Shown piece by piece: positions 23,877-35,671 of a stretch of DNA of 64,000 nucleotides (positions are counted from its first letter, which is position 1; the number at the start of each line of letters is the position of its first letter). The stretch lies in NCBI GenBank assembly GCA_949130485.1, contig OX422185.1, forward strand, positions 9,920,118-9,984,117, given 5' to 3'. A program made the translations under genes and the position numbers. Source of the DNA: Agelas oroides. Lineage: Eukaryota > Porifera > Demospongiae > Agelasida > Agelasidae. The notes beneath the pieces were generated by a model. That model had not been told where the DNA came from. It saw only the letters and a list, made by a program, of their open reading frames with translations, and did not search any database.

Positions 23877-25131
23877 ACTCTCTGCTCGAAGTTCATGCTA
23901 ACGAACTGTGCATGCGTGGATGGGTGGAGTTAAACGCTTGAACTCTATAAAGATGCATTTCTGCTACCAGTTAAACCTGCCAACCTGTAAATCTTCAGCA
24001 TATGTAGTAGAGCCGTCCAAAAATGCCAGCAGTATAGTTAATCTGGATTATATTGTATCTCTGATCGTGATACTTATCGCAAAGAGAGGAAGAGTCTTGT
24101 CACACTACAACTGATGACTCGTCACTGATAAATACAATAATATTATTGTACTGCACGGCTAAATCTGTCTTGCTATCCTGTCACCTGTGTCACCTTCAAC
24201 ATCAAACAATGACTTTGGGAGGGACAATTTTCTTGTCTATTTGTTCATGTGTCTCCAAGAGTCCAATAGGAAAGGACAGCAATTTAGTGTGACAATAGGA
24301 ACTTGTGCAGGTTCATATCAGCAAAAATAGGACATTTTTGTGGACACAATTTCATATGAAAAATAAATGAATGCATGCCATTAGCTTTAATTTTCCATCA
24401 TCTTTGTATCACTTTGAGGGTGGCCTGGAAGACTTTCTCCATCAGGAAGGTACAAGGATTCTCCACACCCCTCCCTTCCTAGGAAGACATTGATGTCTCT
24501 CATGTGGTAAAATCTCCCAGCCTGGACTTGTATGCAAACTTCAAACACAGCCACAGTGCATCTGCATATACAGTGGGAGAAGGCGGGAGATCTCATCACA
24601 TGCAGTGATGCCATGTAACATCAGGTAGACAGAATGCAGTCACACAAGGGGCGGTACTCGATCATTACAATTTACTTGGGACTTTGTTGATCAGTTCTGA
24701 GTGTACCAAAACAGTGCATGACACTGCCTTGCAAACGTTTACACTTCTAACAGAAATAGGATTTAGAAGCCAGAAGGGTCTCAAGATTGTTTGTCGAGCA
24801 GAGCCTTCTGTGTGCCTACTTTCTGTCTACCTAATGCTACATGAAATGATCACATGTGATGACATTTTCAGGTCGTATTCCACTGTATTTGGATAGAAAT
24901 ATAGCTATACAAATACTGCATGGAGACATTGAAGATAGGTTGACTTGTAGTCAAACACTCAAGCTCTCGGTTTGCAGTGAAATCAAGCTGTCAAGTACCC
25001 AAGTGTTCGAACTTTTAAGACCTTTGTCTTTACTGTGACCATTAAAAAATAATGTGGTTGACCAACCAATTGCTTTTGTCAACCAATGAATGACTGATGA
25101 AGATATTGTAGGGTCCATAGGCATTGGCGGA

Positions 25132-26186
25132 TCTAGAAATTTAGAAAGGGGGGTTCAGTCACCGGCGCGCGAAGCGCGCTGGAAAGGTTACCACGCCCAA
25201 TTTCGGTCACGTGAACGCATCCATACAATATAGCTGGAAGGCCGAACCGAGGGGTCTGTCACAAAAGAAATCTCGTACACTGTCCGACAGTGTTGTTTTA
25301 GTTAACTATAACTTTAACTAAATACATTTTAGTATGGCCTTTTTAAAATTTAGTTAACCAAAACTACAACTAACTAAAATTTTTTGCTAAGCTGGGAACT
25401 ATATAACTAAAATATCCAAGAACATACAAGAAAAAACCTGTCGGCAGAAATCCAAACTGAAATCCAGAAATCCACTATTTTGTGCTGGCACAATGATGCA
25501 AAAATACAATTATGCTCTTCCCTTTGTATGCATATAAGATGGTTTTCATGGGGCGTGGTCTCACTTCCGGAGGGCAAGAGTCGGGGTCTGTGTTTAGTGC
25601 AGCTGTGTGCAAAATACAGGCTAGTAAGCGCTACATCAAGTCCTTACCATTAGTACCGAAAGATAAATGAAGCTGCTTCTCTCAAGGTGAAGGGTCCGCT
25701 GTACAGCTGCCTCTTGATCGCGCGTTTGCCCTCCGGAAGTAGGACGCTCAATTGACATTTGGAAACCATCTATAGGCTGAGAGGAATGCGGTTCATGATC
25801 GTTCATGAGTATATTTTAGCTATATCTTCAGAATAATAGCGGTTGAAATGAAATCCAGAAATCCACTTTGAAATCCAGAAATCCACTCTGAAATCCGAAA
25901 TCCACGTGAAATCCAGTGGATTTCGAAATCTCGTACGCCGAGGCGCGCCGTGGCGGACCCCTCGGGCCGAACTGAATATCTCGAAGCATCTCTAGGCCTA
26001 GTCAAACGTCTGGAGATCAGTAAGGAACTGACACGTGAGTGTGTAACTGTGCCTGGTTGTTGTTGCTGCATGCCACTGCTGCATAATCATTTGATGGACT
26101 CGTGCAGTTATGTACGCAAAATACATTACTAGCCGCCAAAGGGGGGTGCATTTGCACCCCCCTTACCCCCCCTAAATCCGCCACTG
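25132..26186. mobile_element. hAT-like MITE, copy at 25 kb
   Basis: Starts CATTGGCGGATCTAGAAATT and ends TAAATCCGCCACTG. Its sequence is nearly identical to the complete copy at 40,867-41,543 apart from an extra segment of about 390 bp (25,477-25,866). A run of GAAATCCA-containing short repeats lies in the middle. The last 250 bp contain an open frame of about 60 codons that is also open in the other copy but starts with GTG, not ATG. No transposase is present. The 5 bp flanks ATAGG/ATATT match only in part. Confidence 0.88.
25536..25773. mobile_element. MITE nested in the hAT-like copy
   Basis: The left end TATAAGATGGTTTTCA and CACTTCCGGAGGGCAA are matched in inverse by TTGCCCTCCGGAAGTAG and TGGAAACCATCTATA. 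This gives an inverted-repeat element of about 240 bp inside the extra segment that the 40.9 kb copy lacks. It is the innermost of the nested insertions in this region. No TSD identified. Confidence 0.72.
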
Positions 26187-27021
26187 ATATTATTAGGTAC
26201 AACTCTACCCACTCACGCATGTGCAGTTCGTTTCCTGAACTTTGGTGCAGAGACTAAGTTCGAAAAGGGTGCGTCAGATAGAAATTTGCCCCCCCCCCAA
26301 GTAGGGCAAGGTTACTGCATATTGCGGTTACGGTACACGCCTGCCCCTCCCCTTCTGCAGGACAAACCCAGCCGCCTAACCTAACCCCCTGCAACTTCAA
26401 GCGGGGAAGGTATCTCTATATCAATGACCTCCTCATGTTGGAGGCCCGGCGAAAAGGCCCACCGCTGCCCATTCCTCTAGCATATCTCCACCCTCCTGCA
26501 GGCAGAAATGTGGAGGAGCTCCTGGCCGCCCACCCGACCTGACCTTTGCCCAGTACATCTTTTGCGGCATTCGGAGCGGCTTCAGGATAGGCCTGCAGGG
26601 CCGAGGCACAGCGCTCAGCGTATGAGCACCCAGACGTTTAATATATAGAGTCATACCTGGCGCAGCAAGTGGAACTAAGCCGAGTAATTGCATCTACGTC
26701 TCCCAGAAGATGAACTACAAAACCTGGCAACCCTTCTAGGCCGGTGAATGCGGGGTGGCCCAGCCCCATCGCCTCAGCGCTCAGGCACAAAGCGAGACCT
26801 CCTCTCCCTAATTGGTCTCCTGAACTGTGGTCAAACCGGGCAGGACATTCACGCGCAGCCTCATTGAGCAGCAGAAGCCAGGGCAGACATAGCCTGGTGG
26901 TACACATTCCTGCAGTCGTGGAATGGAAACTCATTCCTCCCAGCCACAGAGCCATCGCACGAAATACGGTCCGATCCATCAGGCGCTTGGGGGTGCGGGG
27001 AGACTTGGAACGGCCAGTGGG

Positions 27022-27160
27022 CAGGCCCGTAGCCAGAAGGGGGGCCAGTCTACATGGGTGTCTGATGTGTATGTATGCATGCATAAGCATCAAAGACTGT
27101 GTGTGGGGGTGGGGGTGGGGGGGGGTATGCTCCCCCATGAAATTTTTAGAAAGGCAGCAG
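27022..27160. mobile_element. hAT-like terminus fragment
   Basis: CAGGCCCGTAGCCAGAAGGG is a typical hAT-like left terminus, close to CAGGGCCGTAGCAAGC at 40,019. It is followed by the GGGGGTATGCTCCCCCATGA / AAATTTTTAG block seen in other copies. The right end is missing. It interrupts the DIRS fossil between its RNase H and recombinase parts. Confidence 0.6.
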
Positions 27161-27185
27161 TTGCTTCTCAACCGAGAGCTAGGGT

Positions 27186-27347
27186 GGACGTCACCCAACT
27201 GGACGAGGCTGTTCAGTTCCACCTTGGACGTCACCCAACTGGACGAGGCTGCTCAGTTCCACCTTGGACGTCACCCAACTGGACGAGGCTGTTCAGTTCC
27301 ACCTTGGACGTCACCCAACTAGACGAGGCTGTTCAGTTCCACCTTGG
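27186..27347. repeat. 40 bp minisatellite, four units
   Basis: GGACGTCACCCAACTGGACG followed by AGGCTGTTCAGTTCCACCTT repeats at 27,186, 27,226, 27,266 and 27,306, nearly without change. Because 40 is not a multiple of three, each unit is read in a new frame; no protein repeat is implied. Confidence 0.97.
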
Positions 27348-28065
27348 AGAGTTGTGTCACATTCTCCACCTGTGCTAGTTACGCCTTGGCCCAGCGCCGT
27401 TTCCAGTCCTTCTGCCAAGCCAGTGGTATTCATGACCCCTTCTCAGTGAAAGAAGAGACTCCCTGTCGCTTGCTGCACATCTGGGACAGCAGCACTTGAA
27501 GCACCGCACCATAAAATGCTATCTTTCAGGAATATGGTTTACACAGATTCACCTCAGTCTGGGATGCCCATTTAAGTATAAAGCTGTGCCACGTCTTGAA
27601 TATGCTCTATCAGGAATTAAGCAAGTTCAGGCCAAATCAGCAGCACCCCCAGCTGAAGCCACGGCTTCCAATCACCCCAGAACGTCTAGCGCACCTCAGA
27701 TCTGTCTGGCTTAAGGCCCCTCCGCAGCCTGACCTTATCATGCTCTGGGCAACTGCATGATTCACTTTTCAAGTATTGTAAGCAGCTAATACAATCATGT
27801 TCAAGGCCTAACAACACACACACATACACACACACCTAAATAAAGCTTGGCAGGAGGTAGCTGCAGGCAATTTTAGTCCCATACCCACTGCCCCTTCCCT
27901 GAGACCCATTCCCTTGGGGAGGAGGTGGCATCATCCATACCCCCTGGAGGTATAGACGAGGCCATAAAACCCCTGGGCTTGGGGGCTAATGCTGGGAGCC
28001 CCAACTGTGCTATAACTCCAAGGCTGCCCAGCAATTCACCCCCCAAGGAAGGAGAGCACTCCTTC

Positions 28066-28090
28066 CCCCCCCCCCCCCCCCCCCCCCCCT
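28066..28090. repeat. poly-C tract
   Basis: A homopolymer C run of about 24 bases with one T, between the two DIRS-like fossils. The flanking 27,770-28,330 stretch shows no gene. Long homopolymers like this are also places where an assembly can be wrong. Confidence 0.9.
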
Positions 28091-28347
28091 CCCCCAAGCC
28101 CACCTGCAACTACCCCCCGGACCCCTTCGCATTTAATGCCCTCCCGGCCTCCCTGCCACGCAAGTAAGAAATGTCATCCAGATACAAACATGAACAGGGG
28201 AGTACATTGAAATGCAAAGACAGCTATGTTTATAATATTATAACCACGCCAACCAGAAGTTTGACTACTGACAAACGACGAAAACCCGCTGGGACCACAG
28301 TCCTTACTTAGGCTTCCGATAGTCTCTTCGAAGCACTTGCCAATCTC

Positions 28348-29154
28348 TCACGGCACATACAGTTGGTAGGCTGCGCTCTGCCAGCGGCCTAGTGTCTTTA
28401 TAAGGGAGTCCTCTAACCCAACGGTTGCCGCCGTAGTCGCCGCTCTAATACGGAAACTATGTCCCGAGTACTGGCTAACATCCACGTCAAATTGGGAGAG
28501 GGCTGAGCGTAGCTGTTTGACTAGGGCCTCCCGCGTTAATGCCGTCCCAGACGCCAATCTAAAAAACGGACCGGGTTCCCTGCCCCGGACAGCAAGATAT
28601 GCCGACCCTGCCGCCACTGGGCAGAGATCGTTTCCGGTTGCTCCCAAATAAACATAGACACCTTGCCGAAAAGGGTCTGTCTTTGAGGCTTTGATGTGGA
28701 CTCTGACCACAGTGGGGTTAACCAGGTCGTCCAGAGCAACGTCACCCTCACTCAGATCAGCCACATGGTCAAATTCCCGGCCCGACGTCAACGTTACCTC
28801 CCCAGACCTGAGGAAGCCATAAAAGCACATACAACACACCGCCCAAAGCATACTATTATCCACAAGATGAGCTTCCTTACCCCACACCTCTCTCAGTTTC
28901 CCGAGAATGCCCGGGGTGATGGGTAGGCGTTTCTTTGCCCGAGACTTCTTGTCTTTTGCTTGACGCAGTTTTAACCCTCTGAGTGTATACTCCAACAATG
29001 GCCATGAAGCCGCAAATGGGTCTCCGAGTCCCCTCACTATCTGCAATCTCCTTATCGCAGACAGATAACCCTTTATTGAAGTGTACTGTAGGCCTTCATC
29101 CATAAGGTAAGCTACAAAAGTGCACAATTGATCCTCAGATAGAGGGAAGGACAA
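28348..29154 (-). mobile_element. tyrosine recombinase part of the DIRS-like element
   Basis: Begins with an N-terminal SAM-like core (SIKGYLSAIRRLQIVRGLGD), then CFYGFLRSGEVTL with the first catalytic arginine, VVRVHIKASKTDPFR, and the C-terminal box GHSFRIRAATTAATVG followed by LGRWQSAAYQLYV with the nucleophilic tyrosine region. In DIRS elements this enzyme replaces a DDE integrase and inserts circular cDNA without target duplication. Confidence 0.92.
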
Positions 29155-29197
29155 TAGCGTTTCTGGCCACTGGCGTACACTCGTCTGGTGGACGGAG

Positions 29198-30883
29198 CTA
29201 GTGAGTCGTTAATAAGGTCCCTAGCCAAGTCTTCCAGTCGTCTGAGGTCCATGGTCTGTCTCGGATCAGGTGGCCCACTAGGTTGTCCGGCACTTTGCAG
29301 GGGCTTTGATGAGCCTGCGGGAGGAGGTCAAAGAATAGAGGTAGATTATTCCTTGAAATACTATCAGCAGCCCCGTTTTCGATACCGGGGACGTGTATGG
29401 CCGAAAGTGAGGCATCATACTCAGCCTCCAAGAAGAACAGGCAACGCAGCATGTGGGCCAGTGTCGGGTCCCTACAGTAACCACTCTTCACCGCTGCTAC
29501 CACCGCCTCATTGTCACAATGACAAAGTACTGTTGCACCTCTCCAGGACGGCCCCCAGATTGCTGTTGCTACGATAATTGGTAGTAACTCCTTGGCTGCA
29601 ATTGACGCGCCTGCGAAGCCTGGCCATCCACTCCACTGTACTTCAAACCACTGGGGTCCCCAGAACGCTCCACAACCCCAGGAACCAGACGCGTCTGACC
29701 AAATTTCCTGAAAGGCCATGTTTCTCAACATTGAGACACCATTCCACTTCTCTGCGAATACATGCCACCACTCCATATAAGCCCTGAATGCCGCATTGAG
29801 CCAGATCACATGGTCTGTATACGTTCGAATCTTGACAGCAACCCAAACACCCCTCGTAAAAAACGACGACCAGGTTTGATCACCTTGCAGGCATGGTTAA
29901 GGTAGCCTGCCAGTGATTGGAGCTCCCGTTTTGTGCAGGCCTTACGCCGTCTCCATTTCTCCACCAGCTCCCTGAGTTTCAACAACTTCTTCTGTGGCAA
30001 TCTCAATTCCATCAATTCCGTGTCGAGTTCCAACCCAAGAAGCAACAGAGAAGTGGTTGGGCCTTCTGTCTTCTCTGGGGCCACTCGGAATCCCACCTCC
30101 TCACATGTCGCCAACGCCACCTCTAGATTTCTCTTGCATTGTTGGGACCTGGGTTTTTCAACAAGTGTAAAGTCATCCAGGTAGTGATCCATTCCGTCAA
30201 CCCCTCATTCCCAGAAGCCTTCGGTCATCCGGGTGGACTGGGATATGTCTGTATGCTGCTTTCAAATCAAACTTGGCCACAAGTGCCCCCCTACCCAGTT
30301 TGAGAACTCTGGTTGCTATGTCATCAACCGTGACATATGAGAGAGAACATAGTTCTTTCGCAATCCCATCGTTAACACTGTTTCCACGTGGGGAGGAGAG
30401 GTCGAGGATGAGTCTCCATTTTCCTGTGTCCGCTTTCGGAATGACCCCAAATGGGCTGACATGGACCTCCGGAAAGAGAGAACGCTTGAATGGGCCCAAC
30501 GCCCTCTGCGCCTCTCGCTCCTCGCCAAGGTACCTCTCCACCACTTCACCATGCTCCATCGCGGACTTCATATTTCTATGAACAGGTATGAGCTGTGCCC
30601 GATGGTAATCGAATCCAATGCGGAAGCCATGACGGATTCCCGCGCAGACATACTGAGCGAAGTCTCTGTTAGGATGGACCGCCAGAGCTCTCTCCCACAC
30701 GTCTGGCTTGAGGGTAGTTGTAATCAGTGACCACTCCGGGTGTGGCCCGCTGGCTTCCGGAGGATGACATCTCTCCAGAGCAAGCAAGGCGTCGGTTTTA
30801 AAGTTTGGGTCCTCTGTCCTGAACGTTCCTGTACCGAACAAAAAAAGGGGGGGGAGGGGGGGTTGGGTAGTGATTAGTTTCAC
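29198..30883 (-). mobile_element. RT and RNase H part of the DIRS-like element
   Basis: The RT is recognised from VSPFGVIPKADTGKWRLILD, the metal-binding region VAKFDLKAAYRHIPVHP and the palm sequence MDHYLDDFTLV. RNase H follows with IWSDASGSWGCGAFWG, the acidic residue in HCDNEAVVAAV, and HVPGIENGAADSISR. The domain order matches the DIRS/Ngaro type. Confidence 0.9.
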
Positions 30884-31149
30884 TTACCTAGTGTTTGATC
30901 TAGTGCGACCTAGCTGATCTACGTGTTAGGGATGACCCCCTGCCCGTTAGATTAAATCAAATCACACTCACACTTGTGAGTGGAGAGACAGAAGTCATCC
31001 TAACACCTACCGGTGCACTATAGTTTTTCCCCACCTAACTCCATTATCCCAACCCGGTCTAATTATTGTCATTATATATCCTGTCACATACTGAGGAAGT
31101 TGGCATTAATAAGAACTCAACCATACGCATCCCAACCGAAATACACCAT

Positions 31150-31925
31150 ACATAATTATGATAGCTCAGTATCTCGAACAGCAACAGGCAACTGTTACTC
31201 TCACTGGCGCTCCCACTGCCCTCCACTATAGCTTCCCGGTAGGCGAGGGAGTGGTTTGGGGAGGACTCCCCCGGATCGACTACTGCAGGCTCTTCTTGGG
31301 TGGTTTCCCAAACACCACTCGCAGCGATGGGCGAACTTGAAATTCTTGATGGTGCATTCGCCATCATTGAAGAGCCAGCACACCCCGTTGCTGGACGCCT
31401 CCTCTTCTGACCTGGTCTCGCCTCCTCTGGGGTCCCCACTTGTTTTGGACGGGAATTACACAGCTCGTGGTAGAGGGACACGTCCATCCCTGTCCAGTAT
31501 TTCTTGTCCGTCGCGGCCATTTTCTCTCTGAAGGCCACATCGTACTCCTGCCATGCCGGCTGTTTTGCCTCACAGTACGCTTTCATCGCTGTGAGGAGAT
31601 GACTCATAAATCCAGGGGTGCATCCTGGGTACTCCTTCGCCATTGCTGCGGTATAGCGAGAAAAACACTGGATCCAGGTGAAGATGCCATCCACTGGCTT
31701 CTTCCTTGGTTGAGACACCTCAAAGCCCGGGAGCACTATCAGCTTCTCAGTGTCTGATTCCGAGATGGAACAGTCACCGGCAGATCTTGGGCGGAAGTTG
31801 TTCATATCCATGACTTCCCATTTCAACATACGCTCTTGGACACGCTTCGGGATTGAGCCCAACCCGTCTCCCAGCCATACCCTACCAGTTTTCGATGCTG
31901 GGTTCAGGCTCTCCTGAACCTTCAA
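31150..31925 (-). mobile_element. gag-like part of the DIRS-like element
   Basis: Contains a W-x-EYDVAFRE-type core followed by WTGMDVSLYHELC, the arrangement seen in the gag-like ORFs of DIRS elements. The other fossil has an equivalent (WLIYDTMFRR...). A C-x2-C zinc-knuckle-like word is also present. Assignment rests on this pattern and on its position upstream of the RT. Confidence 0.7.
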
Positions 31926-31930
31926 CTAGA

Positions 31931-32804
31931 AAGATGCTGAATCATCCTGGGGCGAGCCTGAGCGAGTAGCAGATTGCATTTGGGATGCCCACACAGACAT
32001 CATGCAGCTATTCGTCCAGCCGGACTACTATGGCTACACTGGCATGGGCTAAGCTTCACAGTCAAACCATGAGCTAGCAGGGAGATCCCTGCTATGTATG
32101 AGCGGTCATGCCAAGGGCGTGCCTGAAGCCAGCGTACATCCTGCAGCCTGTCACTCATAGCCTGGCCTTGTCACGCGATCGTCAGACTCACCATAGTTCA
32201 GAAAGTTGCCGTGCGTGCTGCCAGCGCATTCAACTTGAATCGTCTTCGCTCTCGCTCTCTTTCACGCCGACCCTGCAGTCTGGCAGTATCCCTTCACGCT
32301 CGTTCTCACGGCTTAGCTGAAGTAAACGTCGGCGTAGACATCGTGAAATATTAAAATGCGCTCACTTCAAATTTACGGTAAGTGGTTGGTCCAAACAAGC
32401 GTACAAGTATAGATACACACACACGTGCTCAATGCAGTCACGCTAGTGTGGGGCTCGCTCAGGTTCGCCCCAATAACAACATGATCATGGCTGTCTGACC
32501 GGCCACTTTGGCCATTGACTCCACCCCTTGGACTGCAGGATATTCTTCGGCCTTACTACTCCCAGCGTCGCCTTTTTCCTTTCCTTTCCCATTCTCCGCC
32601 GTCTTCCCCTTTCCTTTTCCAAAGGTGGGCACTCCCTTTAGTGCCTCTTTACCAGGCGTAGTACCTAGAGATACTGTATGGCAAAGCGATGTGGGGGTGG
32701 GGGGGGAATGGGTATCAATACATGTACTGCTCTCTATCCCTCAGAAGACCCTTCATGAAATGGCAACCACCTGATACCCATTAATGAGGGCTGAATGCCC
32801 CTAC
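31931..32804. other. gene-free stretch
   Basis: Moderately GC-rich DNA upstream of the DIRS-like element (minus-strand sense); part may belong to its leader or terminal repeat. No host gene is seen. Confidence 0.45.
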
Positions 32805-33122
32805 ACCCCAATATTCACCTACCCGTATGCCCTCAGCACCACCCAGTGTATCTCCACCCACTGCCCAGTGCGCCTGCTTAAGTGTGCCCTGCTGCAACCA
32901 TTCCCTGCCCCCTCGAGCCCCATCATCCAATATGACCTAGCCCAACCAATACACCCACCCGTTGGGACTGTGGTACGAACCACTGCCACCAACATCCACC
33001 ACCCAGTATGCCTTACCGGGACTGCCATATCACCCAACATACACACCCCCCAGTATGACCTACCGGGACTGCAGTATGACCCACTGCAACCAACATCCGC
33101 CACCCCGTATGCCCTACTGGGC
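32805..33122. repeat. minisatellite, left part
   Basis: Imperfect repeats built from CAGTATGACCTACTGGGACT and GCAACCAACCTACACCCC-like words. This is the same array as at 34,698-35,510, from which it is separated by the LINE insertion. Confidence 0.88.
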
Positions 33123-34697
33123 CTTTTTTTTTTTTTTTTTTTTTTTTTGCTATGAAAATTTATGCATAAATGCAATGGATACACAAATAGCCAACTGCTA
33201 ATATAACAGTGTACCCAAAGTAATACTATTACATTACAGAAAGAGTGGCAATGTATAATACTTAAACATAGGGAGAGTGGTACAATTAACAGCTTCTAAA
33301 GGTAAATTATTCCATAGAGTGATAGAATTAGGTAAAAATGAGTATTTAAAGTGATTGGTGCGTGCAAAAGGAATACTATATTGTTGATCATGATTACACC
33401 TTAAAGAGGATGAGAGGGGTGTTGGGTGAGAATTGACTGGGAAGTAAATGAGATTATGAATAATCTTAAAAAAAGTTGACAGTGACAAGAAAAGCCTCTG
33501 ATTCTCCAGTGAGGGTAACTGGAAGATATCTAGTAAGTCTTGGTAGCTCGAATTCCAGTGCCTTGTACAGATCCGTAATCCAAACTGCTGAACCTTCTCC
33601 AATGTATGTGCATCTTTGGCCGTATATGGATGCCAGACTTGTGCTCCATATTCCAAGTGTGGTCTCACAAGGGATAGATAGAGTTTTGCCATAACTTGTG
33701 GGTCAGTATTGCTACTGAATTGGCGGTATAGTAGGCCCAGAAGTTTTCTAGCCTTGGTGCAGGTGCTTTCAATATGGTGAGTCCAACTGAGGTCTGAAGA
33801 TAGCAATAACCCCAAATACTTATAGCTTTGAACTTTCTCTAGTTGGTGATCATTGAGGTTCAAATTAATAGGTGGGAAGATTGTATTTCGTCTTCGTGAG
33901 ACCAACATGCATTTGCATTTGGAGACATTGAAAGTCATCAAATTTGCAGTAGACCAACCGTTAATCAGATCAATGTCTTGTTGGAGTTCAGCAGTCGAGG
34001 TGATGGTTTTATAGAGTAGCATGTCATCTGCATAGAGAGAAAGTTTTACTGTTTTCAGAGAGGGCCAGTGTAGAGATGTCATCAATGTATATCAAGAATA
34101 GTAATGGTCCAAGGACAGATCCTTGGGGTACTCCGGAGATCACATGAGTGGAGTGTGAGGATGTTCCATTAACCACAACACTTTGTTGATGTTTTGTAAG
34201 GTAGCTGTGTAACCAACTCACAATCAAAGGATGTAGATGAAGCTGTTTTAGCTTTTCCATGAGCCTTCTGTGAGAAACAGTATCAAAAGCTTTCTGGAAG
34301 TCGAAAAATACACAGCATATTTCTTTATTTTGGTCAAGTTGCGTTAGCCAATCATGTGTAGTAGAAAGCAGAGCTGTCAAGGTGGATTTCCCCTTTTGAA
34401 ATCCCCATTGTGCATCTGAAAGTGGGTGGTGTTCATTAAGATGGTCAGTGATTAATGAATGGAAGTGCTTTTCAAGAAGTTTGCTGAGTATTGACAGGAG
34501 GGATATTGGTCTATACCCAGATGGACTGTGTTTAGTTGTTGATTTGGGAATTGGTACAACTCTAGCTGCCTTCCATAGTTTGGGAAAGTGACCTTTTGCA
34601 ATGGATAGATTAAAAATATTTGTCAAAGAAGGAGCTATGCTTTCAGATGTGGCCTTGAGCATGCGTGCAGAAATCCCGTCAGGACCATTAGCTTTAT
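33123..34697 (-). mobile_element. 5'-truncated LINE inserted in the minisatellite
   Basis: A minus-strand non-LTR retrotransposon fragment of about 1.57 kb. RT motifs are GYRPISLLSILSKLLEK, FFDFQKAFDTVSH, ISGVPQGSVLGPLLFLIY and YADDMLLYK, then YKYLGLLLSSDLSW, SLVRPHLEYGAQVW and a C-terminal SITLWNNLP domain ending at 33,234. The 3' end is a run of A on the minus strand (T tract at 33,123-33,148). Endonuclease and upstream RT are missing. One frame change occurs around 34,050-34,080, just before YADD. Otherwise the frames are long and open, so the insertion is fairly young. The motif style fits the Jockey/CR1 group and differs from the LINEs at 6.6 and 45.8 kb. Minisatellite lies immediately on both sides. 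Confidence 0.93.
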
Positions 34698-35510
34698 AAC
34701 CTATTGCCACCAACATACACCCCATCCAGTACGCTCTACTGGGACTGTAGTATGACTTACTGCCCCCAACCCACATGCACCTCACCCAGTATGACCTACT
34801 GGGACTGCGGTGTGCCACCAACCTACACACCGCCCAGTATGACCTACTGGGATTGCAGTATGACCTACTGCAACCCGCCTACCCCCCACCCAGTATGACC
34901 TGCTGGGACTGCAGTATGACCTACTGCAACCAACCCACGTACTACCCAGTATGGCCTACCGGGACTGCAGACTGCAACCAGCCTACCCCCCACCCAGTAT
35001 GACCTACTGGGACCTACTGCGACCAACCTACCCCCCACCCAGTATGACCTACTGGGACCTACTGCGACCAACCTACGCACTACCCAGTATGACCTACTGG
35101 GACTGCCTTATGACCTGTTGCAACCAGCCTATCCCCCACCCAGTATGACCTACTGGGAATGCAGTATGACCTACTGCAACCAGCCTCCCCCCCCCCACCC
35201 GGTATGGCCTACCAGGACTGCAGTACGACTTACTGCGACCCACCTACACACCACCCCGTGTGCCCTACTGGGACTGCAGTATGACCTACCGCAACCAACA
35301 CGCCTTCCCCCGTATAACCTACTGGGACTGCAGTATGATCTACTGCCACCAACCTACATATGACTCAGTATGGCCTATTGGGACTGGACCCGCTGCCACC
35401 GACCCGCACCCTCAGTGTGGCCTACTAGGACTGCCGTATGACCCACTACAACCCTGCAGCCCCTGGTGTGATCTACTGGGACTGCTGTACGACCTACTGC
35501 GACGAACACG
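34698..35510. repeat. minisatellite, right part
   Basis: About fifteen imperfect units of roughly 45-60 bp, each with CAGTATGACCTACTGGGACT, often followed by a second GCAGTATGACCTACTGC and CCAACCTACCCCCCACC. GC-rich and strand-asymmetric (C-rich on plus). No protein is implied. Confidence 0.93.
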
Positions 35511-35671
35511 CCCCAACTCAGTAAGGGCAGGAACACTCATCATCCGTGACTGAGTGGCCTACGGGTCGTATTACAATCTACTGTTCCTCTGGCCCTTGAA
35601 AGTAAGCCCCGCTGCTTTCCTTTCCCAAGCTAGGTTCCATTACAGGTCTAGTGGGGACGTCCCACCTTCCC

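Larger units (their letters stand above)
23798..26286. mobile_element. 2.49 kb inverted-repeat element inserted in DIRS fossil
   Basis: The left end AATTTCTATCTGACGCACCC then TTTTCGAA is repeated in inverse at 26,259-26,286. The match continues inward through CTTAGTCTCTGC, AAGTTCA, CGAACTG and CATGCGTG, for about 95 bp in all. The left copy is interrupted by the 39 bp hairpin at 23,838. There is no transposase frame, so it is non-autonomous. The interior holds a second-level insertion (hAT-like MITE, 25,132-26,186). TAGAGCCGTCCAAAAATGCC occurs both just outside the left end (23,641) and inside (24,008), which may be a trace of past rearrangement. No target duplication is recognisable. The remaining interior (24,120-25,130) has no gene. 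Confidence 0.85.
22400..27760 (+). mobile_element. broken DIRS-like (tyrosine recombinase) retroelement fossil
   Basis: Remnants of a DIRS-type element appear in the expected order on the plus strand. A gag-like region with a zinc-knuckle-like CKHC motif lies at about 22,450-23,500. The beginning of the reverse transcriptase is at about 26,500-26,600 (FAQYIFCGIRSGFRIG), and the start of RNase H at about 26,850-27,000. The N-terminal part of the tyrosine recombinase is at about 27,370-27,760. The element is clearly broken: many breaks, large parts missing, and the recombinase end lost. A 2.5 kb inverted-repeat element (23,798-26,286), a 52 bp hairpin (23,425) and a hAT-like fragment (27,022) lie inside it. 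Its higher GC content matches the second DIRS-like fossil at 28.3-31.9 kb, but it is much more decayed and so older. Confidence 0.8.
28340..31930 (-). mobile_element. DIRS-like retroelement, largely preserved
   Basis: On the minus strand, in order, lie a gag-like region (about 31,925 to 31,150), a reverse transcriptase followed by RNase H (about 30,880 to 29,200), and a tyrosine recombinase (about 29,150 to 28,350). This combination, RT plus recombinase instead of a DDE integrase, defines the DIRS group. The coding content is close to complete, but the element is spread over several frames with roughly two or three breaks. GC content is well above the surrounding DNA. Terminal repeats could not be delimited by eye. 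It is younger-looking than the fossil at 22.4-27.8 kb. Confidence 0.88.

Noticed and set aside
26638-27234. A 198-codon minus-strand frame
   Set aside because: It is antisense to the RNase H part of the broken DIRS-like fossil and has no domain of its own.
27186-27378. An apparent protein repeat (VTQLDEAVQFHLG...)
   Set aside because: The repeat unit is 40 bp, so each unit is in a different frame; it is a DNA minisatellite.
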